DNA from: Bacillota bacterium
GTDB lineage: Bacteria > Bacillota > Clostridia > Christensenellales > Aristaeellaceae
Length of the DNA stretch: 16,057 nt
Assembly: GCA_023415145.1 (NCBI GenBank)
Contig: JAEZLW010000130.1
Span: forward strand, 1-16,057
Direction of reading: 5' to 3'
The position numbers were made by a program, and so were the translations under genes. Below, piece by piece: positions 1-6,092 of this stretch. How positions within the stretch are numbered: position 1 is the first letter of the stretch; every line of letters starts with the position of its first letter. A model generated the notes under the pieces. That model saw only the letters and a list, made by a program, of their open reading frames with translations, made no database searches and was not told the DNA's origin.

Positions 1-919
1 CCACCACGACTCTGGCCTGGCCCCGCCGTATACGGCGCCACTCATCAAAACGCTCGCCCTGGGTAAGCCTTGAATGGAGAACCGCCGCCACAGAGCCGAA
101 CCGGTCCCGGAACCATTGCACCATTTGGGGTGTCAGCGCAATCTCCGGAACCAGTACGATGGCGCCACGTCCCTGCGCCAGCGTTTTTCTGACCAGACGG
201 ATGTAAACCTCCGTCTTGCCCGATCCCGTTACGCCATGAAGCAGGAATGCTCCTGTGCCCTTTGCAAGAGCAGGCTCCATTTCATCAAGCGCTTCCTGCT
301 GGGCATTCATCAGGGCCGGATCGGCGACCGCTCTTACAACCATGTCCTCGTAGGGAGAACGGAACACTTCCTCATAAGTAAGGGTGACAAGTCCCATGGT
401 TTCAAGCTTTTTCAATGCCTCCATCGGGTCTTTGACCATCAGCGATAGTTCCTTGACCGGATGGGACTTGCCGTCCTTTAAAAGCGTTAAAAGAAGTGCA
501 CGGCGCGGAGAACGTTTTTGGGCGAAGGCAGCCGCCTCCACATCCTCCTTTAGGATATTCAGCCTTGCGGCAGGCTCGGTCTTTTCCTTTACCCTTCCGC
601 CCCGCATGGCGGCGGGGAGCATCAGCCGCAGCGCTTCCGCCAGCGGGCAATGGGCTCTATCCGCCATTTCCCTGCCCAAGTCGATCAAAGCGGGCAGTAC
701 CGCCGGATATTCTTCCAGCGGACGCAGAATGGCTTTGATCTTTTCTTTGGGGTATTCGGTTTCTTCGGATAAGGAAAGAACCAGCCCTTCCACTTTTCTT
801 GGGCCAAAAGGAACCAGAACGCGTGTCCCCTGGGAAAGCTGCATATTCTCCGGCACCCTGTAGGTAAAGACATGAGCCACGTTTTCGTGCACGATATCCA
901 CGATGACCTGGGCAAACAT
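1..919 (-). CDS. priA: Primosomal protein N' (PriA helicase), 5' part only
   Basis: PriA is the superfamily 2 DNA helicase that recognises stalled forks and restarts replication in the cytoplasm. The reading frame stays open to the window edge, so only the first 306 codons are present. The start is the ATG at 919, seven bases after AGGAGG (927-932). Residues 1-100 match the N-terminal 3'-end-binding domain, opening with MFAQVIVDIV and containing FTYRVP and VLVPFG. A winged-helix-like stretch follows at about 135-185. The helicase core then begins, with Walker A GVTGSGKTEVY at 229-239, LVPEIALTPQM at 256-266 and HSRLTQGERFDEW at 282-294. The DEAH box, zinc-binding cysteines and C-terminal half lie outside the window. 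The gene has its own promoter and is divergent from the methyltransferase gene. The identification is firm. Confidence 0.95.
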   Translation of the reverse strand, partial: MFAQVIVDIVHENVAHVFTYRVPENMQLSQGTRVLVPFGPRKVEGLVLSLSEETEYPKEKIKAILRPLEEYPAVLPALIDLGREMADRAHCPLAEALRLMLPAAMRGGRVKEKTEPAARLNILKEDVEAAAFAQKRSPRRALLLTLLKDGKSHPVKELSLMVKDPMEALKKLETMGLVTLTYEEVFRSPYEDMVVRAVADPALMNAQQEALDEMEPALAKGTGAFLLHGVTGSGKTEVYIRLVRKTLAQGRGAIVLVPEIALTPQMVQWFRDRFGSVAAVLHSRLTQGERFDEWRRIRRGQARVVV

Positions 920-953
920 GCCTTCGCCTCCTGTGTACAAAATGCCAACTTTT

Positions 954-982
954 ATTATACCGTCAACCCGAAAAATACACAA
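954..982 (-). promoter_or_regulatory. Sigma-A-type promoter of priA
   Basis: Read on the minus strand, TTGTGT (977-982) and a perfect TATAAT (954-959) are 17 bp apart. This places the transcription start near 947 and gives a leader of about 28 bases before the priA ATG. Confidence 0.7.
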
Positions 983-999
983 GCACGGTTTTTCCGTGC
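983..999. repeat. Perfect inverted repeat between divergent promoters
   Basis: GCACGG and CCGTGC flank five T residues. The repeat abuts the priA -35 box and lies 24 bp upstream of the methyltransferase -35 box. It could be an operator. A terminator is unlikely, because neither strand has a clear U-run directly after the stem and no gene ends here. The regulator, if any, is unknown. Confidence 0.5.
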
Positions 1000-1023
1000 A
1001 GGTTTTGGCTAAAATCTCAAGCG

Positions 1024-1052
1024 TTGACTTTCATCTCCGCCTTCCTTATAAT
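1024..1052 (+). promoter_or_regulatory. Sigma-A-type promoter of the rRNA methyltransferase gene
   Basis: TTGACT (1024-1029) and a perfect TATAAT (1047-1052) are 17 bp apart. Transcription should begin near 1059, leaving about 19 bases before the ATG at 1078. The promoter overlaps a longer in-frame reading frame that opens at 1024, which argues against that upstream start. Confidence 0.8.
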
Positions 1053-1065
1053 GGATGAACTGCAC

Positions 1066-1072
1066 AAGGAGG
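1066..1072 (+). promoter_or_regulatory. Ribosome binding site fixing the start at 1078
   Basis: AAGGAGG lies five bases before the ATG at 1078 and downstream of the predicted transcription start. It selects this ATG over in-frame starts further upstream. Confidence 0.8.
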
Positions 1073-1077
1073 ATATT

Positions 1078-2199
1078 ATGGCCGCACTAGACAAGCTGAC
1101 CTTTTTTGCCACAGCCGCCTTCGGGCTGGAAGGCGTGGTGGCCGACGAACTGCGCGCACTGGGCATCAAAAACGCAAAGGCGGAATTGGGTGGGGCGCGG
1201 TTTGAGTCATCACCCGGGGAGGCATACGAAGCCTGCCTGTGGCTGCGCTGTGCCGACCGGGTGCTGCTTGTTTTGAAGGAAGAAAAGGTGCTCACGTTTG
1301 AGGAGCTTTTTCAGATGGTGAAAAACATTCCCTGGGAGGATTATTTGCCCAAGGACGCCGCTTTTCCCGTTTCAGGCAAGTGTGCAAGAAGCCAGTTGAT
1401 GAGCGTGAGGGATTGCCAGGCCATTACAAAGAAAGCGATTGTCGAGCGGCTGAAGGAGCGCTACAAGACAGCCTGGTTTGCGGAGACAGGGCCAGAGTAC
1501 CCCATAGACGTCAGCCTGCACGGTGATGTGGCGAGGCTGACCATGGATATGAGCGGTACGGCACTGAATCGCCGGGGCTATCGTACATGGAACGGGGAGG
1601 CGCCCCTTCGGGAAACACTGGCGGCAGCTATCATCCGCCTGTCGCCCTGGAAGCCGGGGATGACGCTTCATGATCCTTGCTGCGGTACAGGAACGGTTTT
1701 GATCGAGGCAGCCATGATGATAAGCCGCCGTGCTCCTTCTCTGAACCGGGAATTCGCCTGCGACAGGTGGCCGCTTTTTCCGGCTGGGGAAAGGGACCGG
1801 CTGCGGGAAAAAGCACGTTCTTTGTATGATCCCGGTTTGATCGAGGGGATAACGGGCAGCGACATTGATCCGGGTGCTTTGGAGCTATGCCGGAAGCATA
1901 TTGCAAAGGCAGGCATGGAGGGCCGCATTCATGTGTTTGTTAAGGACCTGCGCCAACTTAAGCTGCAGGAGAAAGACGGTGTGTTCCTGGCCAACCCGCC
2001 TTATGGGGAGAGGCTGGGGGACAGAAAGAGCGCCGAAAGCCTGTATGGACAGATGAACAGCCTGCTGAATAGGCATGAGGGCTGGCGTATGGGGGTTTTG
2101 AGCAGCCACCCTGGTTTTGAGCGGCATTTTGGCCGCAGGTCTCAAAAAAAGCGCCGGCTGTACAACGGCCGGCTGGAATGTGAATTATTGATTTATTAA
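1078..2199 (+). CDS. THUMP-domain class I SAM methyltransferase, RlmL/YpsC type (23S rRNA guanine-N2)
   Basis: This 373-residue protein matches the length and layout of the Firmicutes YpsC/RlmL family, which methylates the N2 of a guanine in 23S rRNA. Residues 1-45 form the N-terminal ferredoxin-like part and a THUMP RNA-binding domain covers about 46-157. A Rossmann methyltransferase domain follows. Its SAM motif I is DPCCGTGT (199-206), the acidic motif is SDIDPGAL (261-268), and the catalytic motif NPPYGERL (306-313) is typical of N2-guanine enzymes. The start was set by the promoter and ribosome site. The stop lies only four bases from the stop of the convergent rimI gene. An A7 run near the 3' end (2144-2150) serves as the U-tract of the opposing operon's terminator. 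The exact target nucleotide is inferred from the family, not seen. Confidence 0.9.
   Translation: MAALDKLTFFATAAFGLEGVVADELRALGIKNAKAELGGARFESSPGEAYEACLWLRCADRVLLVLKEEKVLTFEELFQMVKNIPWEDYLPKDAAFPVSGKCARSQLMSVRDCQAITKKAIVERLKERYKTAWFAETGPEYPIDVSLHGDVARLTMDMSGTALNRRGYRTWNGEAPLRETLAAAIIRLSPWKPGMTLHDPCCGTGTVLIEAAMMISRRAPSLNREFACDRWPLFPAGERDRLREKARSLYDPGLIEGITGSDIDPGALELCRKHIAKAGMEGRIHVFVKDLRQLKLQEKDGVFLANPPYGERLGDRKSAESLYGQMNSLLNRHEGWRMGVLSSHPGFERHFGRRSQKKRRLYNGRLECELLIY
2144..2173 (-). terminator. Intrinsic terminator of the ribU-tsaE-tsaB-rimI unit
   Basis: On the minus strand GCCGGC (2173-2168), a nine-base loop and GCCGGC (2158-2153) form a stem of six G-C pairs. Two bases later comes U7 (2150-2144). 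It begins about 30 bases after the rimI stop and lies wholly within the coding 3' end of the convergent methyltransferase gene. Confidence 0.7.
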
Positions 2200-2203
2200 A
2201 CGC

Positions 2204-2704
2204 TTACATTTCTACCGTTTCTTCCTCACGAAAGTCCGGTTCCACAGGAGGAAGAGCCTGACAGGCCATCAAAATGGCATCCTCTCCGTTATCTTCATAA
2301 TACTTTCTGCGGCAGCCCACCTGCGTAAAACCCAGGCTTCGATACAGATTTTGCGCAGTGACGTTGGAGCGGCGCACTTCCAGCGTGACGAACGAAGCGC
2401 CCAGATTTGTTGCATACTGTATCAGGCTTTGCGTGATCAGCCGCCCGTAACCCATGCCCCGCTTATCATGGCGAACAGCGATGTTGGTGATGTGGCACTC
2501 GTCCAGAACCATCCAGGCCCCGGCATAGGCTACGATCTCACCGTTTAATTCTGCGACCAGATACCTGGCGCACTTGTTTTCCGTCAATTCATCCTCAAAA
2601 GCGCCCCGGCTCCAGGGGGAAGAAAAAGTGTCGGCCTCAATACGGTGCACGGCGTCGATATCATTCATCAACATTCTCCGCACGAAAGCGTCTTTAGGCT
2701 TCAT
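2204..2704 (-). CDS. rimI: Ribosomal protein S18 alanine N-acetyltransferase
   Basis: This GNAT-fold enzyme of 166 residues transfers acetyl from acetyl-CoA to the N-terminal alanine of ribosomal protein S18, going by its family. The acetyl-CoA pyrophosphate loop reads DKRGMGYGRL (80-89). The proposed catalytic base is Glu109 in LEVRRSN and the general acid is Tyr121 in LYRSLGF. RKYYEDNGEDAILM near residue 133 is a typical RimI ending. The ATG at 2704 sits inside the last codons of tsaB (11-base overlap), behind a GGGAGG site, so the two genes are translationally linked. Grouping with tsaE and tsaB is classic for bacteria, where rimI often accompanies the t6A genes. About 15 residues extend past the usual core, with an acidic tail. 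Related Firmicutes enzymes may acetylate other proteins, so substrate specificity is less certain than the family. Confidence 0.93.
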   Translation of the reverse strand: MKPKDAFVRRMLMNDIDAVHRIEADTFSSPWSRGAFEDELTENKCARYLVAELNGEIVAYAGAWMVLDECHITNIAVRHDKRGMGYGRLITQSLIQYATNLGASFVTLEVRRSNVTAQNLYRSLGFTQVGCRRKYYEDNGEDAILMACQALPPVEPDFREEETVEM

Positions 2705-3398
2705 GTGTTTCCTCCCTGGATTTACGCTGGCGCTCCGCCTGGGGCGCGCGCAGATAGTATGGCATGAGCATTAAGTAATCAACTGCCTGTTCCTTACAGT
2801 GGTCCGCCAGCAGCGCTACGCTGAGCGGGCGCAGAAATCTTGCATGGGCTGGAGCGAAAAGAGCCTTGTCATGAAGGGCAGCTTCTATCATTCCCCGGTG
2901 GACCAACACGCCATCCCCCACAAACAGAAATGGACCGGATAAGGTCATCAGTTTGTCGAGATAATCCGGCAGCTTCAATGCCTCGTCCGCCATCAGCCTT
3001 TTAGGAGGCATGCCGGCTTTAAAGGCAGCGCCATAGACCTGGCCCGCCCTGGCATCCTGAATGGGGCAGACGACGCCGTCGAAGAAGGGGATGCCGGCCG
3101 CCAGCGCTTCCAACGCATTGATGCCGATACAGGGCTTATTTGCCCCGTGAGCCATGCCCTTCACCGTGCTTACGCCGATGCGCACGCCGGTGAAAGAGCC
3201 AGGACCTGCGGTTACCGCAAACAGGTCAATATCCGCAATGGCAAGGCCTGTTCGCGCAAAGCCTTCCTCCACCATAGGCATGAGGCTTACCGAATGCGTG
3301 AAACGGTTGACGGCCATGGCTTCATATACAGCCTCGCCGTTTTTTAGTATCGCAGCCCCGGCTACGGGGCCGGAGGTATCCAGTGCCAGAATGTTCAT
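2694..3398 (-). CDS. tsaB: tRNA t6A37 biosynthesis protein TsaB
   Basis: TsaB is the non-catalytic ASKHA-fold partner that, with TsaD and TsaE, transfers threonylcarbamoyl to adenosine 37 of ANN-decoding tRNAs. The protein has 234 residues, normal for the family. It opens with the ASKHA phosphate-1-like motif MNILALDTSGPVAG and carries the diagnostic TAGPGSFTGVRIGVSTVKG at about 63-81. A GINALEALA helix follows. The start ATG overlaps the tsaE stop as ATGA, and the 3' end overlaps rimI by 11 bases, so the three genes are tightly coupled. The catalytic subunit gene tsaD is not in the window, and the tsaC-type synthase is also absent. The identification is firm. Confidence 0.94.
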   Translation of the reverse strand: MNILALDTSGPVAGAAILKNGEAVYEAMAVNRFTHSVSLMPMVEEGFARTGLAIADIDLFAVTAGPGSFTGVRIGVSTVKGMAHGANKPCIGINALEALAAGIPFFDGVVCPIQDARAGQVYGAAFKAGMPPKRLMADEALKLPDYLDKLMTLSGPFLFVGDGVLVHRGMIEAALHDKALFAPAHARFLRPLSVALLADHCKEQAVDYLMLMPYYLRAPQAERQRKSREETHEA

Positions 3399-3859
3399 GC
3401 TTCAAACTTATCCTTCCCAAGAGACACGTTCGCATAGCCACCCATGGGAGTGATTTCGATGATGCGCTCATTTTCCCCTGCGCCATAGACGATGGAAATC
3501 TGCAAGTACGCTTCCGGAAGCATACCAAAAGCACGATCCGGCCATTCCACTGCCGAAACGCCATCGCCTAGAAGATATTCTTCTGCGCCTATGTCATACA
3601 GCTCTTCTGGGTCATTGATCCTGTACCAGTCAAAGTGGTACAAGGGAAGCCGACCGGTATCATACGCCTGCAAAATGGTGAAGGTGGGGCTGGCGATGGG
3701 TCCTTCGATCTGAAGGCCCCGGGCAATACCCCGGGTCAGCTCGCTCTTGCCCGCGCCCATCTCTCCCTGAAGCACCAAAACGTCCCCCGGGCGAAGGAGC
3801 CTGCCCAGCTCCTCACCCAGGGAACGCGTTTCTTTTGGGGAATGGGTTACATACCGCAA
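3395..3859 (-). CDS. tsaE: tRNA t6A37 biosynthesis ATPase TsaE
   Basis: TsaE is the small P-loop ATPase that drives cycling of the TsaBD complex in t6A synthesis. The product has 154 residues, as expected. Walker A is GEMGAGKS (32-39). SPTFTI (57-62), YHFDWYRI (74-81) and VEWPDR (104-109) are family hallmarks. The predicted start is TTG at 3859, seven bases after AAGGAG in a stretch that closely resembles the 16S anti-Shine-Dalgarno complement. There is no in-frame ATG nearby. The gene begins 41 bases after the ribU stop with no promoter that I can recognise between them, and overlaps tsaB by four bases. A rare start codon on an otherwise excellent site suggests tuned translation. Confidence 0.93.
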   Translation of the reverse strand: MRYVTHSPKETRSLGEELGRLLRPGDVLVLQGEMGAGKSELTRGIARGLQIEGPIASPTFTILQAYDTGRLPLYHFDWYRINDPEELYDIGAEEYLLGDGVSAVEWPDRAFGMLPEAYLQISIVYGAGENERIIEITPMGGYANVSLGKDKFEA

Positions 3860-3866
3860 GGGATCA

Positions 3867-3872
3867 CTCCTT
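3867..3872 (-). promoter_or_regulatory. Ribosome binding site fixing the TTG start of tsaE
   Basis: Read on the minus strand, AAGGAG followed by TGATCC is almost the full complement of the 16S rRNA 3' end. It lies seven bases before TTG and decides that start. Confidence 0.75.
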
Positions 3873-3876
3873 GGTT

Positions 3877-3901
3877 ATGCCAATATGCTTTTCATTGGCA
3901 T
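3877..3901 (-). repeat. Stem-loop between ribU and tsaE
   Basis: ATGCCAAT and ATTGGCAT form an eight-pair stem with a nine-base loop, starting within the ribU stop codon. No U-run follows, so it is unlikely to stop transcription. It could be an mRNA stability or processing element separating ribU from the tsaE-tsaB-rimI messages. Confidence 0.5.
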
Positions 3902-4500
3902 TAGCTCCGGACGCCGCGTCCGTGGAGCAGGGGGGACAAGTGCCTGTACAGGAGGAAGGTCAGTCCGCTGAGTACTACGCCCTTCAAGATATTGAAAGGG
4001 CCGGTAATGAGAAACAGCATTTTTTCAAGACTGTCAATATAGGGAATGATTTTTGTAAACGTGCCAATGACGGCTGCCATGGGAAAATTCATGACTGTAA
4101 CATAAAAGGGAATCAAGAGATACGCATTGGCAAGAACGCCTGCAATCGTCATGCAAACCGTACCAACGGCCATGCCGATCAGGGCATTTTTACGGCTCTT
4201 GTTCCTTGCGTAAATGAACACCGCCGGCAGCAGCAAGGCAGAACCCAGCAGAAAGTCCGCAATTTCACCCACGCCGCCGCTGCTGGAATGGGTCAGGCCT
4301 AACAGGCTCTTAATGGCCAGAATGATCATTCCTGCCAGCGGCCCCATGGAAAAACCGCCAAGCAGTACCGGCAGATTACTCAGATCCAGCTTGTAAAAGC
4401 CAAGTATAGGAATCTCAATCAGGAACAAGATGCTGCCAATAGCAGCCAGAATGGCGATCCGGGCAATTCTCTGCGGGGTGAAGTACGCCTTGGGTTTCAT
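3901..4500 (-). CDS. ribU: Riboflavin ECF transporter substrate-binding subunit RibU
   Basis: RibU is the integral membrane S component that binds riboflavin and docks on the shared energy-coupling module (EcfA, EcfA', EcfT), none of which is encoded here. The 199-residue protein is hydrophobic, with about six predicted helices. Near residue 35 it has the RibU-type stretch GFYKLDLSNLPVLLGGF followed by MGPLAGMIILAIKSLLG, and it contains the usual AYLLIPFYV loop. The ATG at 4500 lies seven bases after AAGGAGG (4508-4514). An FMN riboswitch and strong promoter precede it, so expression should fall when FMN is plentiful. Riboflavin specificity rests on both the protein and the riboswitch. tsaE follows 41 bases downstream. 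Confidence 0.95.
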   Translation of the reverse strand: MKPKAYFTPQRIARIAILAAIGSILFLIEIPILGFYKLDLSNLPVLLGGFSMGPLAGMIILAIKSLLGLTHSSSGGVGEIADFLLGSALLLPAVFIYARNKSRKNALIGMAVGTVCMTIAGVLANAYLLIPFYVTVMNFPMAAVIGTFTKIIPYIDSLEKMLFLITGPFNILKGVVLSGLTFLLYRHLSPLLHGRGVRS

Positions 4501-4518
4501 CGCAATGCCTCCTTAAAA

Positions 4519-4562
4519 TATGCACGCCCCTGAAGCTGAAAGCTGTTCAGGGGCAAAACATA
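4519..4562 (-). terminator. Expression-platform hairpin of the FMN riboswitch
   Basis: On the minus strand GCCCCTGAA and TTCAGGGGC (core 4554-4526) form a nine-pair stem. TATG and CATA can extend it across a small internal loop, after which come four U residues (4518-4515). The ribU ribosome site starts immediately after. This fits a regulated terminator. The short U-run means that ribosome-site occlusion cannot be excluded as the mechanism. Confidence 0.6.
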
Positions 4563-4571
4563 CTTTACAAA

Positions 4572-4694
4572 GGTTCTTCTCTCATCCAGACTTTACTGTC
4601 GGCTCTGGAATTTCACCAGATCGGCCGCGCACTTTATGTGCGCGGTTCGCGGGCTGTACCGCCGGTAGGGAATTTCACCCTGCCCCGAAGAAGC
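4572..4694 (-). ncRNA. FMN riboswitch aptamer (RFN element)
   Basis: Read on the minus strand, the conserved RFN blocks occur in order. P1 is TTCTTC paired with GAAGAA. Next come GGGGCAGGGTGAAATTCCC (around 4668-4686), TACCGGCGGTA, AGCCCGCGA, the variable hairpin CCGCGCAC-loop-GTGCGCGG (4645-4625), CTGGTGAAATTCCAG, AGCCGACAGT and GGATGAGAGAAG. FMN binding should favour the downstream terminator and switch off ribU. P1 to P1' spans 123 bases, which is normal. The element belongs to the leader that begins near 4722. Confidence 0.97.
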
Positions 4695-4728
4695 TTCAAG
4701 TGCTATGCGATTGTGGATTACAGTGGAT

Positions 4729-4757
4729 ATAATATCATGGCGGATTTTGATTGTCAA
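4729..4757 (-). promoter_or_regulatory. Sigma-A-type promoter of the ribU leader
   Basis: On the minus strand a perfect TTGACA (4757-4752) and TATTAT (4734-4729) are 17 bp apart. The transcript should start near 4722, just upstream of riboswitch helix P1. The -35 box lies only 16 bp after the galK stop, and I see no galK terminator in between. Confidence 0.85.
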
Positions 4758-4773
4758 CGGGTAAGCAAAAGCT

Positions 4774-6060
4774 TTATTCCAATCCCTCGATTCTTGCCGC
4801 GCCTTCCGGACGGATGTCCAGTTGGTGGCAGCAATGGGGGCCGAACACGGCTTCCATGGATTCGGTAAAGGAGGCTACCTGCGCAAGTGGAACGAAGTTC
4901 AGCGTGGTGCCGGCAAAGCCGCCGCCATGTACACGCCACGCGCCGCTTTTGCCGAGCAGGTTTTCCGCCATGGCCAGGGCCAGGGAAAGCTGTTGCTCAT
5001 CAGGCCTGGCATACACGTTTTGCAGGTACATAAAGCTGGAGCGGCCGGAGGCGATGACATCCAGAAAGAACGATTGCAGGTCATCCCGCATGAGAGCATC
5101 CGCCTGATCGGCCACGCGCTTGTTTTCCTGGAAATAATGCATGGCACGAAGCACCGCACGGTCGGACGTTTTCTGGCGTACGGAGGCAAGCTCCTGCATC
5201 AGTTGTTCCGGGCGTACCCGCCGCAAAACTTCCTCCCCGAAGCAGGCAGCCACCTGCTTCATTTCCTTGGGAATGGTGGCATAATCCGCCGTCAGATCGT
5301 CGTGGCTGCCGCCGGTTGAAACTACCACCAGCGCATATCCTTTGGCGGCAAAGTCATAGGCGAGGGGTTTGATATCCGGCTCGTCCTTCTTAAAGTCGAT
5401 TGCAACCAACCCGCCGACGGAACTGGCCATTTGATCCATCAGGCCGCTGGGCTTGCCGAAATAGTGGTTTTCGGCATATTGAGCGATTTTTGCCCGCTCG
5501 GGAGCGGGTATTTGAAAATTGCCGTACAGGCTGTCAAAAATGGCGCAAAGCAGCACTTCAAAGGCCGCTGAGGAGCTTAAGCCGCTGCCTGACAGCACAT
5601 TGGAGGTAACCGCCGCATCAAACCCGCCGATGGGGTAATCAAGTTCCCTCATCCGTGCTGCCACGCCGCGGATAAGGGATGCGGTTTTTCCCTCCTCGGC
5701 AGGAGAAGGGTCAAGCTCAGTCAGAGATATCTCCACCGGGGGATAACCTTCGCTGCATAAGCGGACTTTTAAATCATCACGGCGGGAAACGGCTGCCACC
5801 GTATCCAGGTTGACTGCGGCTGCCAGCACCTTGCCCCTGTTGTGATCGGTATGATTCCCCGAAAGCTCCGTACGGCCCGGTGCGCTGATCAATTGCACCT
5901 CGCCGGAAACATCAAACAACTCTTCATGCCGTTTTACAAGCCTTGTATATCTGCCTGTCTGAGCTACCAGCATCCCGTCCCTGCGGCCATACAAATGGGT
6001 CAGCCTCGACATCACCCAGGGAGTTTTCAAGGCACGGATCATCGTGGCATACTGATTCAT
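4774..6060 (-). CDS. galK: Galactokinase
   Basis: Galactokinase phosphorylates galactose to galactose-1-phosphate, the first committed Leloir step, in the cytoplasm. The protein has 428 residues, longer than the 382 of E. coli because of an N-terminal extension of about 45 residues, as in many Clostridia. The three GHMP kinase signatures are present. They are PGRTELSGNHTDHNRG (61-76), with the catalytic Arg and sugar-binding residues; GSGLSSSAAFE (158-168) for ATP phosphates; and VHGGGFAGTT (377-386). The catalytic Asp is D209 in GLMDQMASSVGG. The ATG at 6060 follows AAGGAG with a slightly long 10-base gap. It starts 32 bases after the solute-binding protein gene and probably shares its transcript. 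galT, galE and a repressor are not in the window. Specificity for another GHMP sugar is possible but less likely. Confidence 0.93.
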   Translation of the reverse strand: MNQYATMIRALKTPWVMSRLTHLYGRRDGMLVAQTGRYTRLVKRHEELFDVSGEVQLISAPGRTELSGNHTDHNRGKVLAAAVNLDTVAAVSRRDDLKVRLCSEGYPPVEISLTELDPSPAEEGKTASLIRGVAARMRELDYPIGGFDAAVTSNVLSGSGLSSSAAFEVLLCAIFDSLYGNFQIPAPERAKIAQYAENHYFGKPSGLMDQMASSVGGLVAIDFKKDEPDIKPLAYDFAAKGYALVVVSTGGSHDDLTADYATIPKEMKQVAACFGEEVLRRVRPEQLMQELASVRQKTSDRAVLRAMHYFQENKRVADQADALMRDDLQSFFLDVIASGRSSFMYLQNVYARPDEQQLSLALAMAENLLGKSGAWRVHGGGFAGTTLNFVPLAQVASFTESMEAVFGPHCCHQLDIRPEGAARIEGLE

Positions 6061-6092
6061 GGCTGTACCGCTCCTTCCGTATCATCTTGAGA

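Noticed and set aside
74..948. Open frames of 80-159 codons on both strands over the priA region
   Set aside because: The frame running off the window edge on the minus strand encodes clear PriA motifs; the others are its shadows.
1024..1077. Upstream in-frame TTG start for the methyltransferase
   Set aside because: It overlaps the -35 and -10 boxes, and the ATG at 1078 has an AAGGAGG site.
3877..3901. Terminator between ribU and tsaE
   Set aside because: The stem is good but no U-run follows on the minus strand; it is kept only as a stem-loop.
4520..4868. Small plus-strand open frames over the riboswitch
   Set aside because: They run antisense to a conserved FMN aptamer and have no ribosome sites or recognisable products.
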